From NCBI RefSeq assembly GCF_009296265.1, contig NZ_WBJS01000006.1:186001-250000 (forward strand): a stretch of 64,000 nucleotides of DNA, given 5' to 3'. The position numbers and the translations under genes were made by a program. Origin of the DNA: Thioclava sp. JE_KL1 (GTDB lineage Bacteria; Pseudomonadota; Alphaproteobacteria; Rhodobacterales; Rhodobacteraceae). The number at the start of each line of letters is the position of its first letter. The first letter of the stretch is position 1. The notes under the pieces were generated by a model, which saw only the letters and a program-made list of their open reading frames with translations, was not told where the DNA came from and did not search any database. Shown here piece after piece: positions 1 to 10,037 of the stretch.

Positions 1-373
1 GTTCCTGCGGCAGGGTGATCGTGTCGCCTTCACGCGTCACGTTCTCCTGCAGAACGACCACGCCATTCGGGCCCGGCACCGGTGCGCCGGTGAAGATGCG
101 CACGGCTTGGCCCGGAGTCGGCGTGCCGTCATAGGCGCGACCGGCGGCAGCCTCGCCCTCGACAGTGAGTGTCGCGCCGGGCAGGTGGTCGGCCACGTCG
201 ATCCAGTAGCCATCCATCGCCGAGCCCGAGAAGGGCGGCTGGGTCAGTTGCGCCGTGGCAGGCTCCGCCATCACGCGGCCAAGCGCATGGCGCAGGCTCA
301 CGCGCTCGGTGCCCAGCGGTTCGACCAGTGCCAGAACCTTCTCCAGCGCCTCTTCGACGGGCAACAGGCTCAT
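1..373 (-). CDS. moeA: Molybdopterin molybdenumtransferase MoeA (N-terminal part, cut by the window edge)
   Basis: Inserts molybdate into adenylylated molybdopterin, the last step of molybdenum cofactor synthesis in the cytoplasm. Only the first 124 codons lie in the window. The visible part begins [14 protein letters not shown] and carries the MoeA signature [12 protein letters not shown] near residues 46-57, followed by the start of the domain with [20 protein letters not shown] around residues 78-97, all typical of the family. The ATG overlaps the moaC stop codon by four bases (ATGA), so it is the last visible gene of a trpGDC-moaC-moeA transcript. The rest of the protein lies to the left of the window. 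Family assignment is secure. Confidence 0.95.
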   Translation of the reverse strand, partial: MSLLPVEEALEKVLALVEPLGTERVSLRHALGRVMAEPATAQLTQPPFSGSAMDGYWIDVADHLPGATLTVEGEAAAGRAYDGTPTPGQAVRIFTGAPVPGPNGVVVLQENVTREGDTITLPQE

Positions 374-855
374 GATGCGCTCCCTTCGGCCTCGTATTTG
401 CCGGATTTCCCGCCGTCTTTCAGCACGACGCGGATACCTTCGATCTGCATGGATTTCTCGACCGCCTTGAGCATGTCATAGACCGTCAGCGCCGCCGCCG
501 AGACCGCCGTCAGCGCCTCCATCTCGACGCCGGTCTGGCCCGAGGTCTTCACGGTGGCACGGATGCGCACGCCGGGCAGGGCCTCGTCGGGCTCCAGGTC
601 CAGCGTGACCTTGGTGATCGGCAGCGGGTGGCAGAGCGGGATCAGGTCGGAGGTCTTCTTCGCGGCCATGATGCCCGCAATCCGTGCGATGCCCAGAACG
701 TCCCCCTTCTTCGCAGTGCCCTTCAGGACATAATTCAGCGTCTCGGGCAGCATCACCACGCGCCCCTCGGCCACGGCGATGCGGTCGGTCACCTCCTTAT
801 CGGAGACGTCGACCATATGGGCCTGACCGTCCTTGTCGAAATGCGACAGGCTCAT
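370..855 (-). CDS. moaC: Cyclic pyranopterin monophosphate synthase MoaC
   Basis: Converts the MoaA product 3',8-cyclo-GTP into cyclic pyranopterin monophosphate in molybdenum cofactor synthesis. The 161-residue length is normal for the family. Visible signatures are LCHPLP at residues 74-79, [13 protein letters not shown] at 109-121 and the catalytic-type pair D127/K130 in YDMLK. It overlaps trpC upstream and moeA downstream by four bases each, implying translational coupling. Placing cofactor synthesis in a trp operon looks odd but is a conserved Rhodobacteraceae arrangement, as far as I know. Confidence 0.97.
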   Translation of the reverse strand: MSLSHFDKDGQAHMVDVSDKEVTDRIAVAEGRVVMLPETLNYVLKGTAKKGDVLGIARIAGIMAAKKTSDLIPLCHPLPITKVTLDLEPDEALPGVRIRATVKTSGQTGVEMEALTAVSAAALTVYDMLKAVEKSMQIEGIRVVLKDGGKSGKYEAEGSAS

Positions 856-1649
856 GCGACCTCCAGAAGCGTCCGGGTGGCGCCCGCGACATCGTCCTGC
901 CGCATCAGGCTTTCGCCGATCAGGAAGCGGCGCGCGCCGACCTCGGCCATCGCGGCCATGTCGTCGCGGGTGAAGATGCCGCTCTCGCAGACCAGATCGC
1001 GGCCCTCGGCGAGGATGCTCGGTGCAAGCTCGCGGGTCACGTCGAGCGTAACCTCGAAGGTCTTCAGGTTGCGGTTGTTGACGCCCAGAAGCGGCGACTT
1101 CAGGTGTTTGAGCGCGCGCTCGGTCTCTTCCATGTCATGCACTTCGACGAGCACATCCATGCCCCAGCCGAAGGCCGCGTCTTCCAGCTCGGCGGCCAGA
1201 TCATCCTCGACCGAAGCCATGATGATCAGGATGCAATCGGCGCCCCATGCGCGGGCTTCCGCGACCTGATAGGTGTCATAGAGGAAATCCTTTCGCAAAG
1301 CGGGCAGCGAGCAGGCCGCGCGCGCCGCCAACAGGAATTCCGGCGCGCCCTGGAAAGAGGGCGTATCGGTCAGCACCGACAGACAGGCAGCGCCACCGGC
1401 CTCATAGGCCTTGGCCAGCGCGGGCGGGTCGAAATCGGGGCGGATCAGCCCTTTCGAGGGCGAGGCCTTCTTGATCTCGGCGATCAGCCCGTAGCCCGTT
1501 TCCGCCTTCGCGGTCAGGGCGTTGGCAAAACCGCGCGTGGGCGCCTGCGCCTTGGCCTGAGCCTCAACTTCGTTCAGCGGGCGTGCGGCTTTGGCCGCTT
1601 TGATCTCTTCCAGCTTATAGGCTTTGATCTTGTCGAGGATCGTACTCAT
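852..1649 (-). CDS. trpC: Indole-3-glycerol phosphate synthase TrpC
   Basis: Closes the indole ring from carboxyphenylaminodeoxyribulose phosphate in tryptophan synthesis. It is a monofunctional 265-residue (beta/alpha)8 barrel, not fused to TrpF. Motifs in order: [10 protein letters not shown] (residues 58-67), LRKDF with the likely catalytic Lys120, VEVHD (168-172), NNRNL (191-195), ESGIF (222-226) and the phosphate-binding GESL (245-248). The start chosen is the ATG ([12 protein letters not shown]) that overlaps the trpD stop as ATGA. A longer open frame continues upstream, but it is only the shadow of trpD. Confidence 0.97.
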   Translation of the reverse strand: MSTILDKIKAYKLEEIKAAKAARPLNEVEAQAKAQAPTRGFANALTAKAETGYGLIAEIKKASPSKGLIRPDFDPPALAKAYEAGGAACLSVLTDTPSFQGAPEFLLAARAACSLPALRKDFLYDTYQVAEARAWGADCILIIMASVEDDLAAELEDAAFGWGMDVLVEVHDMEETERALKHLKSPLLGVNNRNLKTFEVTLDVTRELAPSILAEGRDLVCESGIFTRDDMAAMAEVGARRFLIGESLMRQDDVAGATRTLLEVA

Positions 1650-2680
1650 CCGGCGACCTCCTGCGTGATGCGGGCCAGCGTTTCCAGCGCGGTCTTCGCC
1701 TTCCCGCTGTCGATGCTCTCGGCGGCCATTTCCGCCCCGGATTTCAGATCCGCGACCTTGTCGGCAACGACGAGCGCGGCAGCCGCGTTGAAGATCACCG
1801 CGTCGCGATAGGCCGAAGCCTCGCCATCCATCAGCGCGCGCAGGGCGGTGGCGTTCTCGGCCGCCGTGCCGCCGACCAGATCCTTGAACTTGTGCACGGG
1901 CAGGCCCGCATCCTCGGGGTGGATCTGGATCGACTCGATGCGGCCATTTTCCAGCGCGGCGACTTCGGTCGTGCCGCAAATGGTGATCTCGTCGGTGCCG
2001 TCCGAGCCATGCACAAGCCATGCCTTCTCGGAGCCGAGCATCTGCAGCGTCTCGGCCATCGGGAAGATCAGGTCGGGCGCGAAAGCCCCGGTCAACTGCC
2101 GCTTCACGCCCGCGGGGTTGGTGAGCGGACCGAGGATGTTGAAGATGGTCTTGCAGCCCAGTTCCTGACGCACGGGCATGACGTGACGCATCGCAGGGTG
2201 GTGGATCTGCGCCATCATGAAACCGATCCCGGCCTCGGCCAGACCGCGCTCGGTCGCCTCGGGACCGGCCATCACGTCGATGCCCAGCTCGGATTGCACA
2301 TCCGCCGTGCCCGATTTCGACGAGGCCGCGCGGTTGCCGTGTTTCGCGACCGGCACGCCCGCGCCCGCCACGACGAAGGCCGCAGCCGTCGAGATATTGA
2401 GCGTGTGCATCCCGTCGCCGCCGGTGCCCACGATATCCATCGCCCCTTCGGGGGCTTTGACCGGCACGCATTTCGCACGCATCGCGGCGGCGGCGGCGGC
2501 ATATTCCGACACGGATTCCCCGCGCGCCCGCAGCGCCATCAGCAAACCGCCGACCTGTGCGGGCGAGGCCTCGCCCTCGAACAGCAGCTGGAATGCCATT
2601 TCGGCCTGCGCGCGGCTCAGCGGACCTTCCGACGCCGCGAAAATCAGCGGCTTCATCGCTTCGCTCATCGGTTGGCTCAT
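1646..2680 (-). CDS. trpD: Anthranilate phosphoribosyltransferase TrpD
   Basis: Transfers phosphoribose from PRPP to anthranilate, the second committed tryptophan step. The 344-residue length fits the family. The glycine-rich PRPP loop GTGGDG is at residues 85-90 and the KHGNR substrate motif at 113-117, followed by the SSKSGTADV segment. The start [12 protein letters not shown] overlaps the trpG stop by four bases (ATGA). An internal Met at residue 5 or 9 is a possible alternative start, but the overlap geometry repeated along the operon favours the first. Confidence 0.96.
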   Translation of the reverse strand: MSQPMSEAMKPLIFAASEGPLSRAQAEMAFQLLFEGEASPAQVGGLLMALRARGESVSEYAAAAAAMRAKCVPVKAPEGAMDIVGTGGDGMHTLNISTAAAFVVAGAGVPVAKHGNRAASSKSGTADVQSELGIDVMAGPEATERGLAEAGIGFMMAQIHHPAMRHVMPVRQELGCKTIFNILGPLTNPAGVKRQLTGAFAPDLIFPMAETLQMLGSEKAWLVHGSDGTDEITICGTTEVAALENGRIESIQIHPEDAGLPVHKFKDLVGGTAAENATALRALMDGEASAYRDAVIFNAAAALVVADKVADLKSGAEMAAESIDSGKAKTALETLARITQEVAG

Positions 2681-3270
2681 GCGGACACCTTCAGGCTGAC
2701 GCCTGCCTCTGTCAGGAAATTCTTCAGCATCGCGTGGCCATGCTCGGAGGCGATGGATTCCGGGTGGAATTGCACGCCCTCGATCGGCAGCTCGCGATGA
2801 CGCAGGCCCATGATCGTGCCGTCGTCCAGCTCGGCGGTGATCTCGAGGCAGTCGGGCAGGCTCTCGCGCTCCACGATCAGCGAGTGGTAGCGCGTCGCTT
2901 TCAGCGGGGAGGGCAGGCCCTTGAAGCAGCCTTTGCCCTCGTGGCGGATCTCGCCCATCTTGCCGTGTACGATCTCGGAGGCGCGCACGACTTTCCCGCC
3001 AAAGGCCTGACCGATGGTCTGATGCCCCAGACAGACGCCGAACAGCGGCAGTTTCGCCTCGGCCGCGGCCATCACCAGCGGCAGGCAGATGCCCGCCTGA
3101 TCGGGGTCGCAAGGCCCGGGCGACAGCACGATCGCCTCCGCGCCCATGCCCATCGCGTCTTGCACGTTCAGCGCGTCGTTACGCCAGACCTTCACATCGG
3201 CGCCCAGCTCGCCAAAATAGTGCACCAAATTATAGGTGAAGCTGTCATAATTATCGATGAGCAGCAGCAT
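2677..3270 (-). CDS. trpG: Anthranilate synthase component II (glutamine amidotransferase) TrpG
   Basis: Supplies ammonia from glutamine to TrpE for anthranilate formation. It is a 197-residue class I glutamine amidotransferase with SPGP at residues 50-53, the nucleophile Cys80 in GVCLGHQ, and His169/Glu171 of the triad in QFHPES. I chose the ATG that opens [15 protein letters not shown], the canonical family N-terminus; the longer frame adds an unconserved 16 residues. It heads the trpGDC-moaC-moeA chain. Its partner trpE is encoded 2 kb away in another transcript, separated by the oppositely oriented yibQ-like gene. Confidence 0.97.
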   Translation of the reverse strand: MLLLIDNYDSFTYNLVHYFGELGADVKVWRNDALNVQDAMGMGAEAIVLSPGPCDPDQAGICLPLVMAAAEAKLPLFGVCLGHQTIGQAFGGKVVRASEIVHGKMGEIRHEGKGCFKGLPSPLKATRYHSLIVERESLPDCLEITAELDDGTIMGLRHRELPIEGVQFHPESIASEHGHAMLKNFLTEAGVSLKVSA

Positions 3271-3451
3271 GGCCGGGCCCTTTCGTTTGTTGGCCCCCGG
3301 CGTCCCCCACGCATACAAGCGCCGATGCGCTCATCAAGGGGGGTGAACCGGGGATCGGGTCGGGCTATAGATGCTATCAGCGAAGGGCCGGGGTCAAGGG
3401 CAGTCCCCGGGAAAAGCCGCGCATCAAGAGCGGTGAAGATGGAGGCAGGCA

Positions 3452-5233
3452 ATGATGCGATCTGTGATGAAGGGCGGACTGGCCGGTCTGCTGGTCGCGG
3501 TACTTGGTGCGGGCGTGATGTCGTTGATCTTCCCGGCGCCGAAAGAGCCCGGCGCAGAGATCAAGCTCGCCGGAAGCCCGACGCCCGAAGAACCGGCGAA
3601 TGTGGACCTGCCTGCGGGCTCCGATTTCTCGCGCCCTGCGACCGATCGCACGCCCTCAATGCCGACGCCGGACGGGGCGCCGATTTCTGCGCCGACCAAG
3701 ACGCCGCGCGTGTCCGAGCCGCAGCCGAGCCTCGCGCCGCCCAGTGCCGACGAAATCCAAAGCGCCGCGCGCCCCGAAATGGCGACCGACATGGCCGAAC
3801 CGCGCCCCGAGGCGGACGGGGAGGCCGTGGCGCTCGCAGAGCCGGTCGCGCCGGAGGCAGGGGCCCAGCCCGACAGCGCGCCGCCTGCCGCTTTGCAAGG
3901 CGCGCCCGCGCCCGATGCCACGCCCGAGGTTGCCGCTGCGCCCGCGCCCGAAGCGCAGCCGCAGCAGACCGCTGAAACTGCGCCCGCAGCCGAGATGCCC
4001 GCGCTGCCCGACGTGACCCTGCAGCCGCCGAAAGCGTCCGAGCAAGCGACGCCGTCTGCGGATGAGGGCGAAACGACCGTCGCAGCGAATGAGATGCCCG
4101 CATTGCCCGAGGCCGAGATGACGCACCCAGAGGCGGCGCCCCAAGCGGCCCCGTCGCTCGGTGATATGCCCTCGCCCGATCAGTTGCCGCCCGAGGGCGA
4201 GGGGATCGACACCGCGCAGGCCGACAAACCCGAGATCTCGAACGACCCGACCGCAAGCCCGGACCTGCCCGCCGGCCGCGCTCTGCCGCAAGGCGGAGAT
4301 GCAGCCCCGATCAAGCCGCGCATCTTCTCGTTGCAAGACGCCCCTTCGCTGCCGGGCAAACCAGTGGGCGGGTTCAAATCCGCGCCCGGTGTGGTGGTGG
4401 ATCGCCTGCCGCAAGTGACGCCTTCGACCGCGCCGGCGCCGGGGGAGGGCCCTGACCCGCAGTCTGCGCAGGACATGCCCGAGGTCGCCGCGGTCGATGC
4501 GGCCGATCTGAACCCGATCCGGAAATTCGCAGCCCCCGCACCGATCAGCGACAAGCCGCAAATCTCGCTGGTGCTGATCGATCCGGGCGTGACGGCTGGC
4601 GGGCTCGACCCGGCGACGATCACGGCGAGCGATCTGCCGATGACCATCGCGATCGATCCGACCCGTGAAGGCGCTGCCGACGATGCGAAAGCCTTCCGCG
4701 CGGCAGGGTTCGAGGTCGCGATCCTTGCCGCCGGACTGCCCGCGAACGCCGCGCCCGAGGATGTCGAGGTGGCGCTGGAGGCCTGGCGTCACGTGATCCC
4801 CGAGGCGGTCGCCGTCGTGGAGCCGCCGCAGCCGCAATTCCAGAACAACCGCCCGCTCGCGCGCCAGATGATCTCGGCGCTCAGCCGCGGCGGGCTCGGG
4901 GTGGTGACGCAGAAGAAGGGCTTCGACAGCGCCAACCAGATCGCGACCTCGGCCGATCTGCCGCGCGCGCAGGTCTGGCGCGTGATCGATGACGGGCGCG
5001 AGAAGGCTGCCGTGATCTCGCGGATGCTGGCGCGCGCCGATTTCGAGGCGGAGCGTAACGGTTCGGTCGTGGTGATGCTCTCGGCCTGGCCGGAATCGGT
5101 TCAGGGCATCGAGGACTGGTATGTCGATGCGCAGAACAAAGTGACGCTGACCCCGGTGTCGGCACTGGCGCTCGACAGCGTGGCGGCTGGCACTCCGGAC
5201 ACCGAGCCGAAAATGGAAAACGCAGGCCAGTAA
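3452..5233 (+). CDS. Divergent polysaccharide deacetylase (YibQ/DUF610-like) with long Pro/Ala-rich linker
   Basis: A 593-residue envelope protein. Residues about 7-28 form one hydrophobic segment (GLAGLLVAVLGAGVMSLIF) that acts as a membrane anchor or signal. Residues about 30-370 are low-complexity, rich in Pro, Ala, Glu and Asp, and probably span the periplasm. The C-terminal 220 residues, starting near KPQISLVLIDPG, match the divergent polysaccharide deacetylase fold (YibQ/DUF610), which usually lacks the metal-binding residues of true deacetylases; I see no clear catalytic Asp-His set here. The start has a GGAGG upstream (positions about 3441-3445); the second Met codon is equally possible. 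It is convergent with trpE. The role is inferred to be cell-wall related. Confidence 0.75.
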   Translation: MMRSVMKGGLAGLLVAVLGAGVMSLIFPAPKEPGAEIKLAGSPTPEEPANVDLPAGSDFSRPATDRTPSMPTPDGAPISAPTKTPRVSEPQPSLAPPSADEIQSAARPEMATDMAEPRPEADGEAVALAEPVAPEAGAQPDSAPPAALQGAPAPDATPEVAAAPAPEAQPQQTAETAPAAEMPALPDVTLQPPKASEQATPSADEGETTVAANEMPALPEAEMTHPEAAPQAAPSLGDMPSPDQLPPEGEGIDTAQADKPEISNDPTASPDLPAGRALPQGGDAAPIKPRIFSLQDAPSLPGKPVGGFKSAPGVVVDRLPQVTPSTAPAPGEGPDPQSAQDMPEVAAVDAADLNPIRKFAAPAPISDKPQISLVLIDPGVTAGGLDPATITASDLPMTIAIDPTREGAADDAKAFRAAGFEVAILAAGLPANAAPEDVEVALEAWRHVIPEAVAVVEPPQPQFQNNRPLARQMISALSRGGLGVVTQKKGFDSANQIATSADLPRAQVWRVIDDGREKAAVISRMLARADFEAERNGSVVVMLSAWPESVQGIEDWYVDAQNKVTLTPVSALALDSVAAGTPDTEPKMENAGQ

Positions 5234-5269
5234 GCCCGCGTCCTCAAAGCTTGCGAAAAGGCGACTGCC

Positions 5270-6781
5270 TCAGCCGTTGCCGCGAGTGGCGACGAACAGC
5301 CCCGCATCCTCGGCCGCCTTGCGCAGCGCCTTGGACTTGTTGACCGTCTCCATCCATTCGGCCTCGGGGTCGCTATCGTAGACCACGCCGCCGCCCGCCT
5401 GAATGTAGAGCGTCTTGTCCTTCACCACGGCGGTGCGCAGCGCGATGCACATGTCCATCTCGCCATTGGCCGCGAAATAGCCCACGGCGCCGCCATAGAT
5501 GCCGCGTTTCTCCGGCTCCAGCTCGTCGATGATCTCCATCGCGCGCACCTTGGGCGCGCCGGAGACAGTGCCTGCGGGCAGACCGGCCAGCAGCGCCGAG
5601 AGCGCGTCCTGGTCGTCGGCCAGCTCGCCCACGACGTTCGAGACGATATGCATGACGTGGCTGTAGCGCTCGATGATGAATTTCTCGGTCGGGTGTACCG
5701 AGCCGATCTTCGCGACGCGCCCCACATCGTTGCGGCCCAGATCGAGCAGCATCAGGTGCTCGGCCAGTTCCTTCTTGTCGGCCAGCAGGTCTTCTTCCAG
5801 CGCCTTGTCCTCGGCAGGGGTCGCCCCGCGCGGACGGGTGCCCGCGATCGGGCGGATCGTCACCTCGCCCTCGCGCACGCGCACGAGGATCTCGGGCGAA
5901 GCGCCGACGATCTGGAAGCCGCCGAAGTTCAAGAAGAACATGAAGGGGGAGGGGTTGGTGCGCCGCAGCGACCGATAGAGCGCGAAAGGCGGCAGCGGGA
6001 AATGCGCCGACCAGCGCTGTGCGGGAACCACCTGGAAGATGTCGCCTGCGCGGATGTAATCCTTCGCCTTCTCCACGGCGGACATGTAGCCCTCTTTGGT
6101 GAAGTTCGAATGCATCTCGCCGACCTGCAGGCTCTCGCCCAGATCGCGGCTCTCCACCGGGGTGCGGTCGAGATCGCGCAGCGCATCCGAGACGCGTTCG
6201 GCGGCCTGCGCATAGGCCGCGCGCGCGGACTTGCCCTCGGCTTGGAAGGCGGGCGCGCAGATGATCACGTCGCCCTTCACCCCGTCGAGTACGGCCACGA
6301 CCGACGGGCGCAGCAGCATCGCGTCGGGCACGCCGAGCGGATCGGGGTTCACGTTCGGCAGCTTCTCGACCAGACGGATGGTGTCATAGCCGAGATAGCC
6401 GAACAGACCCGCCGCCGCAGCGGGCAGATCGTCGGGCATCTCGATGCGGCTTTCCGCGATCAGCGCGCGCAGGCTGTCGAACGGGTGGCCCGGAAGGTCT
6501 TCCCACGCCTCGTCGAAGCGCGCCGAGCGGTTGATCCGCGCCTGCTCGCCCCGGCATTCCCAGATCACGTCAGGCTTCATGCCGACGATCGAGTAGCGCC
6601 CGCGCACCTCGCCGCCAGTCACCGATTCCAGCATGAAGGAATTGGGCTGCGCCTCGGCGAGCTTGAGCATCAGCGAGACGGGCGTGTCCAGATCGGCCGC
6701 GAGCCGCGCGTAGACCAGCTGGTTTTCACCCTTGGCCCAGCGTTCCTCGAACGCCTCGAAAGAAGGGGAGAGAGCGACCAC
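5270..6781 (-). CDS. trpE: Anthranilate synthase component I TrpE
   Basis: Makes anthranilate from chorismate together with TrpG. The 503-residue protein has the feedback-inhibition-type LES motif at residues 51-53 and the chorismate-binding C-terminal domain with TVSGAPKVRAMEII, GIYGGAVGY and the closing AGGGVVYDSDP. The start is GTG: a GGAGG (6786-6790) lies six bases upstream and the first residues MVALSPSFEAFE fit the family. It begins 11 bases after the ppiD stop, so it is likely transcribed with ppiD and the aminotransferase upstream. No Trp-rich leader peptide was seen in front of it. Confidence 0.96.
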   Translation of the reverse strand: MVALSPSFEAFEERWAKGENQLVYARLAADLDTPVSLMLKLAEAQPNSFMLESVTGGEVRGRYSIVGMKPDVIWECRGEQARINRSARFDEAWEDLPGHPFDSLRALIAESRIEMPDDLPAAAAGLFGYLGYDTIRLVEKLPNVNPDPLGVPDAMLLRPSVVAVLDGVKGDVIICAPAFQAEGKSARAAYAQAAERVSDALRDLDRTPVESRDLGESLQVGEMHSNFTKEGYMSAVEKAKDYIRAGDIFQVVPAQRWSAHFPLPPFALYRSLRRTNPSPFMFFLNFGGFQIVGASPEILVRVREGEVTIRPIAGTRPRGATPAEDKALEEDLLADKKELAEHLMLLDLGRNDVGRVAKIGSVHPTEKFIIERYSHVMHIVSNVVGELADDQDALSALLAGLPAGTVSGAPKVRAMEIIDELEPEKRGIYGGAVGYFAANGEMDMCIALRTAVVKDKTLYIQAGGGVVYDSDPEAEWMETVNKSKALRKAAEDAGLFVATRGNG

Positions 6782-6792
6782 GGCGGGCCTCC

Positions 6793-8634
6793 TTACTGCA
6801 TCTGCGACTGCACGGCGGTCACGGTCTGGTTGTCGAGATCGAGCCCGGCCTCCGACTCCACGGCGGTCGCGTAGAAATTGAGCAGGTCATTGGCCAGCGA
6901 GTTCGAAAGCTGCGTGCCGATCTGACCCGAGATCAGCTTGGTGTCGGCATCTTCCATATCCGCCGGGATGACCTTGTCGGTGACGAAGACATAGACCTTG
7001 CCGTTGGCGGTGATCTGCGCGGGTTTGCCCGGCTCGGTCTTGAAGACCTTCGAGATCACCGGTGGCGGCAGTTCGTCGGAATAGCCGCCCCGGCCGATGC
7101 TCGCGACCTTGGTGGTCAGCACGCCGGTCTCGCCCAGCGACTTGCCGCCCTCGACCGCCGAGACGATCTCCTTGGCGCGGTCCTCTTCGGCTTTCACCAC
7201 CTGATCGGCGCGCCAGGCCGCTGCGACCTCGTCCTTCACATCGGCGAAGGGCTTGGGCTGGGGCGGCACGATCTTGTTGAGGCGCAACGCGAAGACGCCG
7301 CCATCCGAGAGCGTCTGCAGATCGGGATAGGCGTCGGTCGTGGCTTCGTCAGCCGCTTTGCGGAACTCGTCATAGCCCGCGATGCCATCGGTGCTGTCGG
7401 CGGTGTAGTCGATCTGGCCAAGCTCCATATCGGTTTCCTTGGCCATCTCTTCGAGCGTCGCGCCGCCTGCCAGACGGTCCTGCAGGTCTTCGCTCATCTT
7501 ACCGATCTCGTTGCGCGCCTTCTCGGCTTCGGCATCGCCCGCGAGTTCGTCGCGCGCCTCGGCAAAGGAGGTTTCCTGCGCATCGATGATGCCGTTCACC
7601 TTGAACAGGGCCGGGCCCAGATCGGTCTCGACGGGGCCGACCACGCTGTTGTTCTCGGCCGAGAAGACCGGATCGGCAGCCTTGCCCAGATCGTCACGGG
7701 TCACATCGCCCAGATCGGCGTCGTCGAGCGACAGGCCGCGATCCTTGGCGAGATCGGCGAAGGTTGCGCCGCCATCCAGCTTGGCTTTCGCGGCCTTGGC
7801 CGCGTCCATGTCGGAGTAGACGAGACGCTCCACGAGGCGCTTCTCGGGCTGCTTGAACTCGTCGGCGCGGCGCTCGTATTCGGCCTTCAGCGTGGCGTCG
7901 TCGATCTTGACCTTGTCGGCCAGCATGTCCGGGGTCAGCCACGCATAGGTGATGTCGCGCGTCTGGGGCGCGGTGAACTGATCAATGTGGTCGTTGTAAT
8001 AGGTCTGAAGCTGATCGTCGGTCGGGTCCGGGATCGCCTTGGTCAGATCGCTTTCGCTCACCTCGGCCCAGGTGAAGCCGCGCTTCTCGCTGACATATTT
8101 CGTATAGGCATCGACCACCGGCTTGGGCGCATCCACGCCCCCTGCGACCGCGCCCTGAATGATCGAGCGCGAGAGATCGTCGCGCAGCTGAGCCTCGAAT
8201 TGCGGCTCGGTATAGCCCTGCTGGCGCAGCGCGAATTTATAGGTTTCGCGGTCGAACTTGCCCGAGGCGTTCTGAAACGCCTGAACGTCGTAGAGCTGCT
8301 TTTGCAACTGCTGGTCGCCCACCGACACGCCAAGACGCCGCGCGCCTTCGCCGATCGCGGCCTGACCGATCAGCTTGCCCAGCACCTGCTGGTCGACGCC
8401 GGAGGAGCGCATCTGCGCCATCGTGACCGGCTGGCCAAGCTGCTGGCTGCGCTGCTGCATCTCCTGACGCAGGGCGCGGGCGTAATCGTCGACGGTGATC
8501 TTGGTGTCGCCGACCGCGCCGACCGCTTTGGCCGAACCGGAGAAATTGCGTAGCCCGAAACCGCCGAGACCAAGGATCAGCATGGCCAGCAAGATCCAGA
8601 CGACGACACTCTTGCCGTGGCTGCGCATCTTCAT
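6793..8634 (-). CDS. ppiD: PpiD/SurA-type periplasmic peptidyl-prolyl isomerase
   Basis: A 613-residue membrane-anchored chaperone that assists folding of outer-membrane and secreted proteins in the periplasm. One transmembrane helix lies at residues about 9-30 (SVVVWILLAMLILGLGGFGL), followed by a SurA-like N-terminal chaperone region and a degenerate parvulin domain (about residues 240-360). The start MKMRSHGKSVVV is supported by the AGGAGG-type site about eight bases upstream; an upstream Met in the same frame lacks such a site. It sits between an aminotransferase and trpE in one direction, with short gaps. Confidence 0.9.
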   Translation of the reverse strand: MKMRSHGKSVVVWILLAMLILGLGGFGLRNFSGSAKAVGAVGDTKITVDDYARALRQEMQQRSQQLGQPVTMAQMRSSGVDQQVLGKLIGQAAIGEGARRLGVSVGDQQLQKQLYDVQAFQNASGKFDRETYKFALRQQGYTEPQFEAQLRDDLSRSIIQGAVAGGVDAPKPVVDAYTKYVSEKRGFTWAEVSESDLTKAIPDPTDDQLQTYYNDHIDQFTAPQTRDITYAWLTPDMLADKVKIDDATLKAEYERRADEFKQPEKRLVERLVYSDMDAAKAAKAKLDGGATFADLAKDRGLSLDDADLGDVTRDDLGKAADPVFSAENNSVVGPVETDLGPALFKVNGIIDAQETSFAEARDELAGDAEAEKARNEIGKMSEDLQDRLAGGATLEEMAKETDMELGQIDYTADSTDGIAGYDEFRKAADEATTDAYPDLQTLSDGGVFALRLNKIVPPQPKPFADVKDEVAAAWRADQVVKAEEDRAKEIVSAVEGGKSLGETGVLTTKVASIGRGGYSDELPPPVISKVFKTEPGKPAQITANGKVYVFVTDKVIPADMEDADTKLISGQIGTQLSNSLANDLLNFYATAVESEAGLDLDNQTVTAVQSQMQ

Positions 8635-8699
8635 CGGGGTTCCTCCTCGGGCATTGTTTGTTGGGCGCTGTTTAGGGCTTTGATTACTTGCCTGCAAGG

Positions 8700-9881
8700 C
8701 TAGCCGCGCGCGAGGCCCGCCAGCCGGTCGCGAAGGGCCGCGATCCCGTCGGTATCGACATTGGCGAAGGCGATCCGCATCTGCTGCGCGGCCCCGTTTG
8801 CGCCTTGCGGCATGAACATCGTACCGGGCAGCATCAGCACGCCCGCCTCGCGCACCAGAGCCTGTGCGAAATCAGGAGAGGGGCGGGGATCGGGATGCGT
8901 CACATAGGCGAAATAGGCCCCGCAGCCGAGCATCTTCCAGCCTTCCAGATCGGCGAAGGCGGCCTCCATCGCCGCGCGCCGGCGCAGGATTTCCGCGCGC
9001 TCGCCTGCGACCCATTGCGACAGGTGCAGCATGCCCCAAAGCGCGGCCATCTGGCCCAGCTGCGAGGGGCAGATCGCCACCGTGTCGAGGAATTTCTCGA
9101 CCTCGGCGAGGCGTGTCTCGCCCGCGACGATGGCGCCGACGCGGTGGCCCGTCAGGCGATAGGCTTTCGAGAAGGAATAGAGATGGATGAAATAGCGCGG
9201 CCAGTCGGGATCCGAGAACAGGTCATGCGGCGCGCCGCTACGCGAGTCGAAATCACGATAGGTCTCGTCCACGATCAGCGCGAGCTTGTGCCGCTTGGCC
9301 AGATCGGCGAAGGCGCGAAGCAGTTCGGCCGGATATTCCGCGCCGCCAGGATTGTTGGGCGAGACCAGCACGATCGCGCGTGTCTTGTCGGTGATCTTCG
9401 CGGCAGCCTCATCGGGGTCGGGCAGAAGCCCCGCGCCGGGCGCCAGCGGTACCGTCTGCACGCCCGCCATGTCGAGCCACATCTTGTGATTGAAATACCA
9501 AGGCGTCGGCAGGATCACCTCGTCGCCGGGACCTGCGAGCGTGGCCAGTGTCGCGCAAAACGCCTGATTGCAGCCTTGGGTGATCGCGACCTGACGCGCT
9601 GCGATCTCGCCGCCATAGGCCAGCGACCATTGATGCGCGAGTTCGGCACGCAGATCGGGCAGGCCCAGAACGGGGCCGTAAAGATGCGCCTGCGGATCGT
9701 TCAGCGCGGCCTCTGCGATCGCCTGACGCAACGCCTCGGGCGGCGGATCGACGGGGGCCGCCTGAGAGACATTGATCAACGGGCGATCGGCAGTGAACTC
9801 GACCCCGTCAAGCCAGCGCCGCGCCTCCATGACCGGGGGCGGGAAGGTTGCGGCGAGCGCGGGGTTGAGCGGATGGGGCAT
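8700..9881 (-). CDS. PLP-dependent class I/II aminotransferase
   Basis: A 393-residue fold-type I aminotransferase. Residues visible: LYGPVLGLPDLR near 68-78, SPNNPGG at 174-180, the PLP-binding Asp205 in VDETY, and the Schiff-base Lys239 in YSFSKAYRLTGHRVG. Substrate is not predictable; aspartate, aromatic or branched-chain amino acids are all possible. It lies upstream of ppiD-trpE in the same direction (66-base gap), so a role in amino acid synthesis is plausible but unproven. Start codon ATG with a modest purine-rich site upstream. Confidence 0.9.
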   Translation of the reverse strand: MPHPLNPALAATFPPPVMEARRWLDGVEFTADRPLINVSQAAPVDPPPEALRQAIAEAALNDPQAHLYGPVLGLPDLRAELAHQWSLAYGGEIAARQVAITQGCNQAFCATLATLAGPGDEVILPTPWYFNHKMWLDMAGVQTVPLAPGAGLLPDPDEAAAKITDKTRAIVLVSPNNPGGAEYPAELLRAFADLAKRHKLALIVDETYRDFDSRSGAPHDLFSDPDWPRYFIHLYSFSKAYRLTGHRVGAIVAGETRLAEVEKFLDTVAICPSQLGQMAALWGMLHLSQWVAGERAEILRRRAAMEAAFADLEGWKMLGCGAYFAYVTHPDPRPSPDFAQALVREAGVLMLPGTMFMPQGANGAAQQMRIAFANVDTDGIAALRDRLAGLARG

Positions 9882-9941
9882 GAAGGTCCTCTTGGCTGAT
9901 CGGCGCGAGATCAGCAGAGCGTCGCGCGCTTGGCAAGAGGC

Positions 9942-9979
9942 GGGAGCCTCCGGCGAGGATATTTGGATCGAGAAGAAGA
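9942..9979. repeat. REP-like extragenic element (copy 1)
   Basis: The segment contains GCCTCCGGCGAGGATATTTG, which recurs in closely related form in inverted orientation near 46082-46102 and as shorter pieces near 32142 and 46022. A GGAGGCAGCGCCCCC stretch at about 10024-10038 resembles the hairpin of copy 2. Elements built from this GATATTTG core are scattered between genes in Rhodobacteraceae genomes. Here it fills the gap between the aminotransferase and the DUF2127 gene. Confidence 0.55.
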
Positions 9980-10037
9980 GGTTTGCGCTTCCTCTTGGCG
10001 GAACTATCCCGGGCAGGCGAAGGGAGGCAGCGCCCCC

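Noticed and set aside
3271-3451. Trp-type leader peptide attenuator before trpG
   Set aside because: No short frame with tandem Trp codons followed by a terminator was seen, although a TTGACC element is present.
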